Shown: in pieces, positions 25,576-34,346 of the stretch | How the letters are laid out: each line of letters opens with the position of its first letter | Numbering within the stretch: the first letter of the stretch is position 1 | NCBI GenBank assembly: GCA_025927475.1 | Contig: JAICLL010000018.1 | Location: forward strand, 1 to 58,906 | Direction: 5' to 3' | Length of the DNA stretch: 58,906 nucleotides | Source of the DNA: Pirellulales bacterium | GTDB lineage: Bacteria; Planctomycetota; Planctomycetia; Pirellulales; JAICIG01 | Translations under genes and position numbers: made by a program | The notes under the pieces: model-generated | What the model was told of the DNA's origin: nothing | What the model saw: the letters and a program-made list of their open reading frames with translations, nothing else | The model's database searches: none

Positions 25576-27240
25576 ATGGAAGTCGCCAACCAGACTCTTG
25601 CCAAGCTTCTCGATCATTCGAAGCAGCTTTATACGTTGCCGGGCGTGGCCTTGCGCGTGCTGGAACTGACCAACAATCCGCAGGTCGACGCCGCCGAGCT
25701 AAAAGCCTGCATCGAACGCGACCCCGCCTTGACCATCAAAGTGCTGCGGGTGGTCAACAGCTCGCTGTTTGGCATGAGCCGGCGCGTATCCGATCTGAAC
25801 CAGGCCCTCACGCTGTTGGGCACCAAGCCGCTGAAGCTGTTGGTGCTGGGCTTCAGCCTGCCCGACCAGCTCTTTGCCGATCTGGCCGGCGACGTGCTCA
25901 CGCGCTATTGGCGGCATACGCTCACCCGGGCGGTGGCCGCGCGCGAGCTGAGCGAGCGGCTGTGGAAGGTGCCGGGCGATGAGGTCTTTGTAGCCGGCTT
26001 GCTCAAAGATTTGGGCCGGCTGGTGCTCATTCAGGGGTTGGGGCAACCCTATGTCGACTTTCTGCGGCGGGCCGATTTTTCGCGCGGGCAAATCCGCACG
26101 CTCGAACGTCACGTGCTTGGTTTCGACCATACTCAGCTTACCGCCGGCCTGCTCGAACAATGGGGGCTGCCGCCGTCGCTCGTCGAGGCGGTCCGTGCCC
26201 CGGACACGCGCGAGGAGCTGGATGCTCTCCCGCGATCGTCGCGCGCCATGGCGCAGATTCTTTATGTGGCCGGCCGGTTGGCCGAACTGCTCGCCGATCA
26301 GCGCACCGACGCGCTAAGCGACATCTTGCAGGCGGTCCGTCAAGACCATCACCTTTCCGATCGGCACCTCGCTGGGTTGGCCGCCGGTCTCGACGAAACC
26401 GTCACACAGTTGGCCGACGTGCTTTCGCTGGAACTGCCCGGTGGGCTGGGGTACTCCGAAGTGCTGGCCCGCGCCTATGTTCAACTGTCGGAAGCGGCGG
26501 CGGAAGCAGCAAGCGAGCTCTCGAAACAGGCCATCGAGACGCCGGCGGCCGCCGAAAAGCTGCTGCCGCCCGAAGTGACGCACGAGTTAACGCAAGCGGC
26601 AGTCAGTTTCAGCCCTCCGCCGACGGAGCTGCGTAAACGCACGCCGTCCGCCCCCCCTCGCCCGCGCGAAGGAGGTCCGGCGAGACGCGCGTGCGCGACG
26701 GCCGACTCAGACGGTATTCACACGGCAGGCAGGCCGGTCGGCGGCGGCCGGCAAGCGGCGACTGCTCGCGATGTAGACATCGAACCCGGGCTGGCCGGCC
26801 AGTTGGCCGTCGCGGCGACCGCCTGCCGCCAAGCCCGCAGAGAACTCAGTCTGTTGCTACTGGAACTGGATGACCATGACGATTTGCTTTTGACCCGCGG
26901 CATGGCTGGGCTAGGCGAGCTCTCCGAGCAGCTTGAGGAGGCGTGTCGGCAATCCGATCCTTCCGGGCTCGAGCCGCAACAACTCACCGATTTTCGCTGG
27001 GCACTGGTTTTGCCGGGCAGCGACCGCACTGAGGCGCTCGATACGGCGCACGCCTTGTTGCGCCGGGTGCGCGAGCTGACCGGCGGCGGGCCGCCCGTCT
27101 CGGTGAGTGTCGGTTTGGCCACGGCCGCGGCGCCCGCCAAAAATTTCAGCTCGGCTGATTTGATCCGCAGCGCCGAGCGCTGCTTGAGCACCGCGCAGTT
27201 CTCGGGCGGAAACTGCGTGAAAACGATCGAGATCTATTAA
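25576..27240 (+). CDS. HDOD signalling protein with degenerate GGDEF domain
   Basis: A 554-residue cytoplasmic protein. Residues about 15-215 form an HDOD domain (L-P-G-V-A-L-R-V-L-E-L, C-I-E-R-D-P-A-L-T-I-K-V-L-R-V-V-N-S, A-L-T-L-L-G). A Pro/Arg-rich linker runs from about 345 to 400. The C-terminal ~150 residues resemble a diguanylate cyclase, but the G-G-D/E-E-F position reads L-T-D-F-R-W-A-L-V-L-P-G, so cyclase activity is unlikely. It may bind nucleotide or act only as a partner domain. HDOD proteins usually take part in signalling of motility or surface behaviour. It is monocistronic here and faces the nitrilase gene tail-to-tail. Confidence 0.88.
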   Translation: MEVANQTLAKLLDHSKQLYTLPGVALRVLELTNNPQVDAAELKACIERDPALTIKVLRVVNSSLFGMSRRVSDLNQALTLLGTKPLKLLVLGFSLPDQLFADLAGDVLTRYWRHTLTRAVAARELSERLWKVPGDEVFVAGLLKDLGRLVLIQGLGQPYVDFLRRADFSRGQIRTLERHVLGFDHTQLTAGLLEQWGLPPSLVEAVRAPDTREELDALPRSSRAMAQILYVAGRLAELLADQRTDALSDILQAVRQDHHLSDRHLAGLAAGLDETVTQLADVLSLELPGGLGYSEVLARAYVQLSEAAAEAASELSKQAIETPAAAEKLLPPEVTHELTQAAVSFSPPPTELRKRTPSAPPRPREGGPARRACATADSDGIHTAGRPVGGGRQAATARDVDIEPGLAGQLAVAATACRQARRELSLLLLELDDHDDLLLTRGMAGLGELSEQLEEACRQSDPSGLEPQQLTDFRWALVLPGSDRTEALDTAHALLRRVRELTGGGPPVSVSVGLATAAAPAKNFSSADLIRSAERCLSTAQFSGGNCVKTIEIY

Positions 27241-27247
27241 GCTCGAC

Positions 27248-27264
27248 GTCTGATCGGTTTTGAC
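27248..27264 (+). repeat. Family C repeat fragment
   Basis: GTCTGATCGGTTTTGAC recurs here exactly as at 15730, directly after the HDOD gene stop. The B part of the repeat is absent. It lies in the 116-bp converging gap 27241-27356, which has no gene. Confidence 0.7.
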
Positions 27265-27356
27265 CAGCAACCGCCATGGAAAACGGCACAGCCCGACTCG
27301 CCTCCATCGTCCGTGCCGCCGCTTGACTCATGGCGATCAGAGGCCATCATCTTCAC

Positions 27357-28193
27357 TTAACCGCTTGCTGCGATCCGCCCATACATCTCAGGCCGGCGGT
27401 CGGCGAAGCGGTCGATCTCGTGTTTGCCGGGCACGCGAATCACCCGCTTACGCCGGGCAAGCTCCAGGTCGATCTCGGCGTACAGAATGGCTTCGTCTTG
27501 GTGCGGCGCCTCGGCCAACACACAGCCGCTGGGCCCGCAGATTTTGCTCTTGCCGATAAAGCGAAAGCCGCGCTCCGTGCCGACGCGGTTGACGGCCGCG
27601 TAGTACACATGGTTCTCCATGGCGCGGGTGTTGATCACAAAGTCGGCGGTACACTCGGCGCCCGGCGGCCAATTGGTGGGCAGCGCGATCAAATCGGCGC
27701 CGTCGAGGGCCATCACCCGCGCCGCTTCAGGAAACGCGCCGTCGTAACAGATGTTCATGCCTAGCCGCAGTTCCCCCGCCCGGCTCACCGCAAACGGGCG
27801 ATCGCCCGGCGTCGTGAACATGTCGATGCCCAAGTACGGCAAATGGACTTTGCGATAACTGGCCACCACGCCCGAGGGGCCGATCAGCACGGCCGCGTTG
27901 AACAGCCGTTCGCCGTCGGCTTCGAGCAGTCCGTATACAGCAAAGACATCTAACTCACGGCAAACCTGGCTGAGCCGCTGGGCGCTGGGGCCGGGAATCG
28001 GTTCGGCAAAGGGTCGCGCCTCGGCGAGGCTTTCAAAGCAGTAGCCCGTCAGCGCGCACTCGGGAAACACCGTGAGCCGCGCGCCGTGCTTTGCCGTTTC
28101 GCGCAGCGCCGATTCGATGCGAGCCAGATTGCGCTGAACTTCACCGATGGCGATGTCGAGCTGCACCCCGGCGATTTGGAAAGAAGATGCCAT
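27357..28193 (-). CDS. Carbon-nitrogen hydrolase (nitrilase superfamily amidase)
   Basis: A 278-residue enzyme with the full Glu-Lys-Cys triad: Glu in [11 protein letters not shown], Lys in S-Y-R-K-V-H-L-P-Y and Cys in [10 protein letters not shown]. It cleaves an amide or nitrile bond in the cytoplasm; the substrate could be an omega-amide, carbamoyl compound or cyanide-type molecule, and the sequence does not decide. I start at the ATG at 28193 ([12 protein letters not shown]), where the fold begins. The frame is open to 28448 but the extension is non-homologous. The gene is divergent from the gene at 28389, with a 195-bp shared upstream region. Confidence 0.9.
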   Translation of the reverse strand: MASSFQIAGVQLDIAIGEVQRNLARIESALRETAKHGARLTVFPECALTGYCFESLAEARPFAEPIPGPSAQRLSQVCRELDVFAVYGLLEADGERLFNAAVLIGPSGVVASYRKVHLPYLGIDMFTTPGDRPFAVSRAGELRLGMNICYDGAFPEAARVMALDGADLIALPTNWPPGAECTADFVINTRAMENHVYYAAVNRVGTERGFRFIGKSKICGPSGCVLAEAPHQDEAILYAEIDLELARRKRVIRVPGKHEIDRFADRRPEMYGRIAASG

Positions 28194-28286
28194 GCGGTTC
28201 AATCGCGATCTCTGAAACAACGGAAGATGCGGTCGCTCATTCATCATAACGGCGTTTCCGAGTTCCGCAAAACATTCTCCCTTCGA

Positions 28287-28315
28287 TTGCTGTTCTGCGC
28301 CGACCATGCGATAAT
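28287..28315 (+). promoter_or_regulatory. Candidate sigma-70-type promoter for the gene at 28389
   Basis: TTGCTG (28287-28292), a 17-bp spacer and GATAAT (28310-28315) match the -35/-10 pattern well and lie 74 bp upstream of the ATG at 28389. Confidence 0.45.
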
Positions 28316-28388
28316 CGGTCGCGGTGGAAAAGATCGACGCCTTGGATTTCTGAACAACGCACTCGCAACGGAACGAAAGGCCAGAGCG

Positions 28389-29123
28389 ATGACCTCGACG
28401 AACGCCTCGGTGCAAACGACGCTGCGCATTCCCGGCGCCTGGTCGCATCCGCGCGAGCTGCTGGAGCGCATGCCGGACGAAGTGCGGCTCTTGCCCGACC
28501 GCCTGGTGCTGCCCGACGGAACCGAAGTCGAGCTGACAGCGCTGCCGCCGGACGAGCAGTTTTCGGGCATCTTCCGGTCAGCCTGCCGGCGGCCGGCGAC
28601 GGTCGAGGAGCTTCAGATCGTGGGCCACTATACGGCCAACATCGCCCTGACTGGCCCCGGCGGCTCGTTGGACGCGGCGCGGGCGATGATGCAGGCCGGC
28701 GCCGCCATCGTGCGCGCGGGCGGGGTCGGAGTGTTTATCGACAACAGCGGCCTGGCTCATGGCGGCGGTGCTTGGCTCGAAATGGCCGACGACGGCGGCC
28801 CCGATGCCCTGAGCTTCGCCTTCGTTTCGCTGATCGGCGGGCAGCGCGAGCTGGCGACGATGGGCATGCACGTGCTGGGGTTCCCCGATCTTGTCATGAA
28901 TCGCGCCGATGGAGACGCCGACACGCTGGTCGAAGTCATCCGCTATGTCGCCGCCGGCGATAAGCCGATTGGCGACGGACACATTCTGGCCGATGACCGC
29001 GGCGCCCCGCGGTTTCACGTCGCTCGAACCTCCGGCGACGAGCGTACCACCGCCAGCCCGATGGATAACCCCTTCGGCCGTCTGCGGCTTACCAGCGTGA
29101 AGGAGATTGCCGAAAGCAACTGA
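28389..29123 (+). CDS. Cytoplasmic protein of unknown function, possibly DUF4261-like
   Basis: A 244-residue soluble protein starting at ATG 28389 with AAAGG 10 bases upstream. It has no signal peptide. Segments such as [22 protein letters not shown] and G-M-H-V-L-G-F-P-D resemble DUF4261 proteins, but this is recalled, not tested. No catalytic motif is evident. It has its own likely promoter at 28287 and lies back-to-back with the amidase gene. Confidence 0.65.
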   Translation: MTSTNASVQTTLRIPGAWSHPRELLERMPDEVRLLPDRLVLPDGTEVELTALPPDEQFSGIFRSACRRPATVEELQIVGHYTANIALTGPGGSLDAARAMMQAGAAIVRAGGVGVFIDNSGLAHGGGAWLEMADDGGPDALSFAFVSLIGGQRELATMGMHVLGFPDLVMNRADGDADTLVEVIRYVAAGDKPIGDGHILADDRGAPRFHVARTSGDERTTASPMDNPFGRLRLTSVKEIAESN

Positions 29124-29140
29124 AACATTCTGGGCCGCTG

Positions 29141-29431
29141 TCATCGCGTGCGGCGGGGGCGAAGGATGGCGGCGATCGCGGTAATCACCAGCAGCAACGG
29201 CAAAAGCTTGGGCCGCACAACAGCGACCACCAGGCCGATGGCCAACAGTCCGAACAGCCATTTGTTGCGAACCCGGTTCAGCTCCGGCAGCGCCAGCCAG
29301 AGCATGGCCGTGACCATCCCCACGCGCCAACAGGCGCTGGAAATTCCCTGGCTGCCAACATCGAAAAGATATCCCAACGCAGCGCCGGCGAGCAGAGCAA
29401 TCGTGACTACCGCGACCGTGGGACGATGCAC
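29141..29431 (-). CDS. Small three-helix membrane protein of unknown function
   Basis: A 96-residue protein with three predicted helices (V-A-V-V-T-I-A-L-L-A-G-A-A-L-G-Y-L-F; V-G-M-V-T-A-M-L-W-L-A-L; F-G-L-L-A-I-G-L-V-V-A-V-V and the L-P-L-L-L-V-I-T-A-I run) and a basic tail R-P-R-R-T-R. It lies 48 bp after the last gene of the large envelope operon on the same strand, so it may be that operon's final member. No family is recognised. Confidence 0.7.
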   Translation of the reverse strand: MHRPTVAVVTIALLAGAALGYLFDVGSQGISSACWRVGMVTAMLWLALPELNRVRNKWLFGLLAIGLVVAVVRPKLLPLLLVITAIAAILRPRRTR

Positions 29432-29436
29432 CGAAG

Positions 29437-29464
29437 AGGGATCAGGGTTCAGGGTTCAGAATTC
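29437..29464 (-). repeat. TGAACCC heptad tandem after the operon's last PDZ gene
   Basis: On the minus strand: TGAATTC, TGAACCC, TGAACCC, TGATCCC, a 7-bp tandem between the stop at 29480 and the next start at 29431. The same heptad follows rplD (52744-52771). Confidence 0.6.
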
Positions 29465-29479
29465 AGCTTTTTCCGGCTA

Positions 29480-31444
29480 CTAGATCTTATCCAACGAGTC
29501 GATCCACCGCAGCAATTCGGCCGCTTCGTCGTCGGTCAGTTCCGCCGCGGCGTCGGCCTGCTCGTGGACCGTCACGGCGTACTTCATCTCGCGAAGCCGC
29601 TTGATGGCTGCCGCAACCTGGTTGGCAAACTTCGCCTTGGGCGACGAAGTGAGATAGAAGTCGAGCCGATAAACCGGATCGTTGTCGGGCGGCGAACTGA
29701 TCAAAGGCGATTGCAAGGCGGCCACCCCACGGATGGTTTCGCGCAGTTCAAACGCCACGGTATAGGCTACCGCCCCGCCCAGCTCGCTGCCCGCCGCTAC
29801 GATGCGCAACGGATCAATCTGGTAAGTCGAGCGAAGCTGGTCGAGCGATTTGCGAACGAACTCGATATCGTCTTTTTGCCAGCGGGCCGCATCGGCCGGC
29901 TTGGGCGCGAGCAAAATCAAGCCCGAACTGTCGCAACGGGGCTTCCAGCGCGCCAGCAATTCGTCTTCTTTCACTGCTTCGCCCGGCGCGGGCAACCAGA
30001 TCACGAGCGAATAGTCGCCACGCGGATCGTAATCGGCGGGCACATAGGCCATCGCCTCGTTTTTCAGTTCTGCCACCTTCACCGTGAACTTGCCCGTGGT
30101 CGGACGTTTGCCGGCAAAGGGTTCCCGATCGCTGGACGCCGCGGGCAATTCACCGGGCACGCCTTCCGGCTCGGCTTGTAAGACGACATCGTGCCGCAGG
30201 GTTTCGCCGCCGCGGCGAATTTCGACCGTAGTGGCTTGGCCGGCTTCAAGCCCTGCCATCAGCTCGGTCAAATCCTCGCGCTTTGCCACGGGCTTGCCAG
30301 CCAGGCTGGTGATTTTGTCGCCGGGCTGCAGCGAAAGCTTGCCCGCCGGGCTCTCGTCAAACACATATCGGATGGGCAGTCCATCGGCTGGCGGCTCGGC
30401 GGAGCGCTGCGGCAAGATGCCGAAGAATGCCCGCTGATACGGATCGAGATGATCGACCAGCTCCAGTTCGCTCACCACGTCTTCTTCGCCGCGGCGGATG
30501 GTCAGCTTGACACGGTCGCCGGCGTAATGGCTGGCAAGCCGATCGAGCAGTTGCGATTGCCGCGCGATCGGACGACCGTCGAGCGAGATAATTTTATCTT
30601 GAGGCTTGAGACCGGCCTTGTACGCAGGCGACTTAGGCCGGCAGGCGGCAATCACCGCGGGGCTGGCGTAGATATCGCCGCTTTGCAGGCTGACGCCCAT
30701 CAGACCCGACTTCAGATCGTGCCCCTCTTTCAGCCGCGGCAAAAAACGGTTGATGTGCGCCAGGGGCACAGCGAAGCCAATGCCCGAATCGTACCACTCG
30801 ACGCCGGTCAGCTCGCCGCCCTTGCTGGGCGAAAGCGGTGATAAGACCCCCAGCACCCGCCCGCGCAGATCCACCAACGGCCCGCCGTAGTTGGCGGGCG
30901 AAACCTTGGCGTCGGTCTGAATGGCTTTACCACCGACTCGCTCCAAGGCGCTCACAATGCCGACTGAAATGTTCGGCTGCTCGATATCGAACGACCGACC
31001 CATTGCGATCGCCCACCAGCCGACGCGGATTTCCGACTCTTCGACCGCCTCGGGCGCCGGCAGCGCGCGGCCGGCGTCGATCTTTAAGAGCACCAGCAGG
31101 CGGCTGTGGTCGGTGGCCACTTGCTCGGCCGGCAGGCGCGTGCCATCGGCCAACGTTACCAGAATCGAAGTGGGTTTTTGGGCAAAGCTGAACGAGCTGG
31201 TGATAATATATCCGTCGGACGAAACAATCAGGCCCGTCGTGGGTCCCGTGCCCAGCAGCACCTGATCGACACGCTCAAGCCCACCAACCGTTTCGATACT
31301 GACGATCGACGGCGCAACATGAGCGGCGGCCGCCTGGATGGCCTGCTCTTCGCGCAGCAGCAGCGCGTCGTCGGCCGCCGCTGCGACGAGCGGCAAGCCG
31401 AAGAGGCATGCGACGGTTAGAATGCGTGCAAGTAGTAAGTGCAT
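29480..31444 (-). CDS. Catalytically dead HtrA-like protein with two PDZ domains and a C-terminal esterase-like domain
   Basis: A 654-residue secreted protein (signal peptide ending near A-A-A-A). Residues about 30-230 follow the HtrA/trypsin fold, but all three catalytic positions are lost: the T-N-x-H region reads I-I-T-S-S-F-S-F, the D-L-A-V-L-K region reads R-L-L-V-L-L-K, and the G-N-S-G-G-P loop reads A-N-Y-G-G-P. Two PDZ domains follow (about 255-335 and 350-430), then a ~200-residue domain resembling an alpha/beta hydrolase (V-A-A-G-S-E-L-G-G-A-V-A). It probably binds peptides without cutting them. The start shares a TGATG overlap with the upstream gene; an in-frame TTG lies one codon earlier. 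Confidence 0.88.
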   Translation of the reverse strand: MHLLLARILTVACLFGLPLVAAAADDALLLREEQAIQAAAAHVAPSIVSIETVGGLERVDQVLLGTGPTTGLIVSSDGYIITSSFSFAQKPTSILVTLADGTRLPAEQVATDHSRLLVLLKIDAGRALPAPEAVEESEIRVGWWAIAMGRSFDIEQPNISVGIVSALERVGGKAIQTDAKVSPANYGGPLVDLRGRVLGVLSPLSPSKGGELTGVEWYDSGIGFAVPLAHINRFLPRLKEGHDLKSGLMGVSLQSGDIYASPAVIAACRPKSPAYKAGLKPQDKIISLDGRPIARQSQLLDRLASHYAGDRVKLTIRRGEEDVVSELELVDHLDPYQRAFFGILPQRSAEPPADGLPIRYVFDESPAGKLSLQPGDKITSLAGKPVAKREDLTELMAGLEAGQATTVEIRRGGETLRHDVVLQAEPEGVPGELPAASSDREPFAGKRPTTGKFTVKVAELKNEAMAYVPADYDPRGDYSLVIWLPAPGEAVKEDELLARWKPRCDSSGLILLAPKPADAARWQKDDIEFVRKSLDQLRSTYQIDPLRIVAAGSELGGAVAYTVAFELRETIRGVAALQSPLISSPPDNDPVYRLDFYLTSSPKAKFANQVAAAIKRLREMKYAVTVHEQADAAAELTDDEAAELLRWIDSLDKI

Positions 31445-32589
31445 CAATGACTCATTTCCTCGTCTGCCGCCAGCTCGACTTCGATCAGCCGCTGGCCGCG
31501 CATGACGGTTAGACGCACGCGGTCAGCCCGGTCGATGCGTTCGATTTCGGCGGTCACCGCGCTGCACGAAGGCGCCAGCGCTTGGTTGACAAACACCACC
31601 AGGTCGTCCGGCTGCAAGCCTGCCAATGCCGCGGGCGAACCGGGCTCAATGCGGTCAATAAAGGGTGGGGTGCGGTCGAGCACGTCGGGCACCAGCACCA
31701 GGCCGAGCAACTCGGCGCTCAACGCATGTTGCGGCCGGGCGTCGGCGTCGCTGGCCGAACTGGCCACAAACTTGCCCGAGCGAATGGCGTCGATCGTCGG
31801 CGCCAATTCGTCCAGGGGAATCGCATAGTTGAGCCAGGTGTTGTTCTGCGTACCACGCAGTTCTTTGCCGAGCATGGCCAGCAGCCGGCCCTGGCGGTCG
31901 GTCAAGGCGCCGCCCTGGGCGCCGGGGTTGTTGGTCATGGCGTCGAGAATATAGGCCACGCCGTGATAGGGCGTTTCAAACGTGCCGCGGCGGGCAGCCA
32001 GCGGCGCCTTGACCGCCACCACACCGTGCTGCACGCTGGCCGGTTCGTTGCCGGTGGCCACGCCAAACAGGTTGCTGAAGGCGAGCACGCGCGTCCCGGC
32101 GCGGGCCTCGCTGTGCTCGGTCAAATCAAAATGCGGCAAGTCGCCGGCTTCGATCTTCAAGACGGCCACTTCCAAGCGAGGGTCGGCGCCCAGTAATTTG
32201 GCGTCGAACTTCCGCCCGTCGTCGAGCGAGACGCTGATGTATTCGGTGTCGAGCACGTAGCTCCAAGCCGTGACGATGTGCCCCTCGGCCGAGATCAAAA
32301 AACCGCTCTGATAGGCCTCGAGTCCGCGGAATCCGCCCGCGCCATAGATCTTGACGATCTTGGGTTGAGTTTGTTGGATGACGGTGGAAAAAGACGAAGT
32401 AGCTAGAGCGGGCGGCGAGATCAGCAGTGCAATTAACAACGCAATCCCTATGTGGCTACGACAGTCTGCGCGGCGGGCTAAGCATTGCGTACTACGCATG
32501 GAACGTTCCGCATGCGCAGACCGGAGCATCGCCAAGGCTCTGCCCCGGCCACCGCTGATCGCCGCATCGCCGCACAGGCGCCTCGTCAT
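31444..32589 (-). CDS. Second catalytically dead HtrA-like protein with one PDZ domain; repeat-extended N-terminus
   Basis: A 381-residue secreted HtrA homologue. The start is fixed by an ATGA overlap with the protease gene upstream (ATG 32589-32587, TGA 32588-32586). A family B repeat (32523-32554) encodes part of the ~50 residues between this Met and the signal-peptide core (I-G-I-A-L-L-I-A-L-L-I). The protease fold lacks the triad: T-A-W-S-Y for the His site, R-L-E-V-A-V-L-K for Asp, and N-P-G-A-Q-G-G-A for Ser. One PDZ domain follows (about residues 270-370, P-G-S-P-A-A-L-A-G-L-Q-P-D-D). It is coupled to a second dead paralogue downstream. A role as substrate-holding or regulatory subunit of the active protease is inferred. 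Confidence 0.87.
   Translation of the reverse strand: MTRRLCGDAAISGGRGRALAMLRSAHAERSMRSTQCLARRADCRSHIGIALLIALLISPPALATSSFSTVIQQTQPKIVKIYGAGGFRGLEAYQSGFLISAEGHIVTAWSYVLDTEYISVSLDDGRKFDAKLLGADPRLEVAVLKIEAGDLPHFDLTEHSEARAGTRVLAFSNLFGVATGNEPASVQHGVVAVKAPLAARRGTFETPYHGVAYILDAMTNNPGAQGGALTDRQGRLLAMLGKELRGTQNNTWLNYAIPLDELAPTIDAIRSGKFVASSASDADARPQHALSAELLGLVLVPDVLDRTPPFIDRIEPGSPAALAGLQPDDLVVFVNQALAPSCSAVTAEIERIDRADRVRLTVMRGQRLIEVELAADEEMSH
32523..32554 (-). repeat. Family B palindromic repeat within a coding N-terminus
   Basis: GGTGGCCGGGGCAGAGCCTT then GGCGATGC on the minus strand, encoding G-G-R-G-R-A-L-A-M-L just after the start of the dead-protease gene. Confidence 0.8.
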
Positions 32590-34346
32590 TCCGCCCCCTC
32601 CCACTTGATTTCATCGAGCAGGAACATGCCGTACAAGTTGTCGCCATAGCGCACCAGCATGCGGCTGGGCACATCGCGGCCGTCAAACGCGCGATCGTCG
32701 GAAAAATGCAGTTCGCAGGGATCGTCGTCGTCGCGGATCGCCAACTCGACCAGCGGCAGATGCCCCGACGTGGGATCGACGAAATAGCGACACTCGACGC
32801 CGCCAAACGTGCCCACCAGCAGATCGACCGGTCCCGCGTGGCCAGCCAGCTCGAGCGTGCCGTAATACTCCATGCCGCCGAAGTGCTCGGGGCCTTTGAC
32901 CAGGAATCGCCGCCATAGATAAAGCGCCGCCAGCAGCCCGCCGCTGCCCGGCGGATCGATGGCGCTGGAAAGGCTGTCGTCAATCGGCAGGTTCAACTGG
33001 CCGCCGGGCAAGGTGCAACCGACTGCCACGTCGCTGATGCGGAATTCGGCCTCTCCGCCGGCAAGTTGCCCGCGAATGATCCACGGCCCGACGAGCGAAG
33101 TGAAATCTCCGCGGCCCGACAGCACCTGCCAGACGCGGTCGCGGTTCAAACGGTTGTAGTAGTAATTGGCGAAGCCGCGGCGGGCTTCATAATGCTGCTT
33201 GATGATCTCGGGCGGCGGCTCGCGATGCGCATGGGCGCCGGCCGGCGGCATCGGTTGCGGCGGGCCATCGCCAGGTTTCTCCGAAGGCTTTGGTCCTTCC
33301 GGCTTGCGGCTGGGCTTGGGCGAAGGAGGCTCGATGCGCGGCCCGCCCGTGATCTTGTCGACCAGCTCCTGCGCGCCGTGCACTCCGCTCAACCGCACCT
33401 CGACCCGTTGCCGCTGGCCTTTGCGTTGAAACGTGAGCGGCGCGCGCCAGCCTTTGGGAAAGGTGCCCAGAATGTTCTTGAAGGCGTTGACCGTGCCGAT
33501 TTGCCGCCCGCCAAACTCGACCACCTCGTCGCCATAGCGCAGGCCGCGGCGATAAGCGTCGGAAGTCTCGAGGATGTCGGTCACGACAACCCGCCCGTCT
33601 TCCTGGCTGCCCAGGCGCGCGCCGAGCGTGGCATGATCGACAATTCGCCCGCCTCGCAGGCAACCCATGAACTTTTTGATCTGGTTGATCGAGATGGCGT
33701 AGCCGACGCCCACATTGACGCGGCCCCGTTTTTCGAAGCTACCGCGGCCATTGATGCCGATCAGCCGGCCCGCGCTGTCGAACAGCGGCCCGCCCGAATT
33801 GCCTGGGTTGATCGAGGCGTCGGTCTGAATGCAGTCGGCGTATTCCAGCAGCGTGCCCGCGGGATACTGATAGCGATGCACGCCGGAGACGATGCCGTAG
33901 GTAACGGTCGGACGGAAGTCGGTGGCGAGCAAGAAAGGATTGCCGATCACATACACCCAGTCGCCGGCGCGCACCTCGTCGCTGTCGCCCAGAGTGGCGC
34001 AGGGAAAGTCGTCGCGGCCGAAAAGCTGAATGAGCGCCACATCGCCCACCGGATCGATGCCCACGACCACGGCGTCATACAGTTCGCCGTGAGCCATGCC
34101 GCATTTGACGGCTTCGCCGGCGCCGGCCACGACGTGAAAATTGGTGAGGGCATAGCCGTCGGGCGAGATCACCACGCCCGACCCGCCCCCTTGCCCGCCG
34201 CCGGTGAAGATGGCCAACGTCGCTTCTTGGGCCTTGGCGATGACCGCCACGCGTTCCGCCTCGGCGGAGAGCACGGCTTCGTCGACGTCGGCATGCGCGC
34301 GGCCACCGACGACTCCCAGCACCAACAGACCCAGTAGAAATCTCAT
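32586..34346 (-). CDS. HtrA-like serine protease with intact triad, PDZ domain and C-terminal extension
   Basis: A 586-residue exported protease (signal peptide M-R-F-L-L-G-L-L-V-L-G-V-V to about A-H-A). The triad is complete: His in T-N-F-H-V-V, Asp in V-G-D-V-A-L, Ser in N-P-G-N-S-G-G-P-L. One PDZ domain lies at about 245-325, then a Pro/Lys-rich linker (about 335-375) and a ~210-residue C-terminal domain unique to this family (Y-Y-Y-N-R-L-N-R-D-R-V-W), probably beta-rich. It would degrade or process proteins outside the cytoplasm. Its start overlaps the upstream NPCBM gene (ATGA at 34346-34343) and its stop overlaps the first dead paralogue, so the three are made together. Confidence 0.93.
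   Translation of the reverse strand: MRFLLGLLVLGVVGGRAHADVDEAVLSAEAERVAVIAKAQEATLAIFTGGGQGGGSGVVISPDGYALTNFHVVAGAGEAVKCGMAHGELYDAVVVGIDPVGDVALIQLFGRDDFPCATLGDSDEVRAGDWVYVIGNPFLLATDFRPTVTYGIVSGVHRYQYPAGTLLEYADCIQTDASINPGNSGGPLFDSAGRLIGINGRGSFEKRGRVNVGVGYAISINQIKKFMGCLRGGRIVDHATLGARLGSQEDGRVVVTDILETSDAYRRGLRYGDEVVEFGGRQIGTVNAFKNILGTFPKGWRAPLTFQRKGQRQRVEVRLSGVHGAQELVDKITGGPRIEPPSPKPSRKPEGPKPSEKPGDGPPQPMPPAGAHAHREPPPEIIKQHYEARRGFANYYYNRLNRDRVWQVLSGRGDFTSLVGPWIIRGQLAGGEAEFRISDVAVGCTLPGGQLNLPIDDSLSSAIDPPGSGGLLAALYLWRRFLVKGPEHFGGMEYYGTLELAGHAGPVDLLVGTFGGVECRYFVDPTSGHLPLVELAIRDDDDPCELHFSDDRAFDGRDVPSRMLVRYGDNLYGMFLLDEIKWEGAE

Noticed and set aside
33066-34337. A 423-codon plus-strand frame opposite the active HtrA gene
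   Set aside because: The minus-strand frame carries the catalytic triad and PDZ motifs; the plus frame has none.
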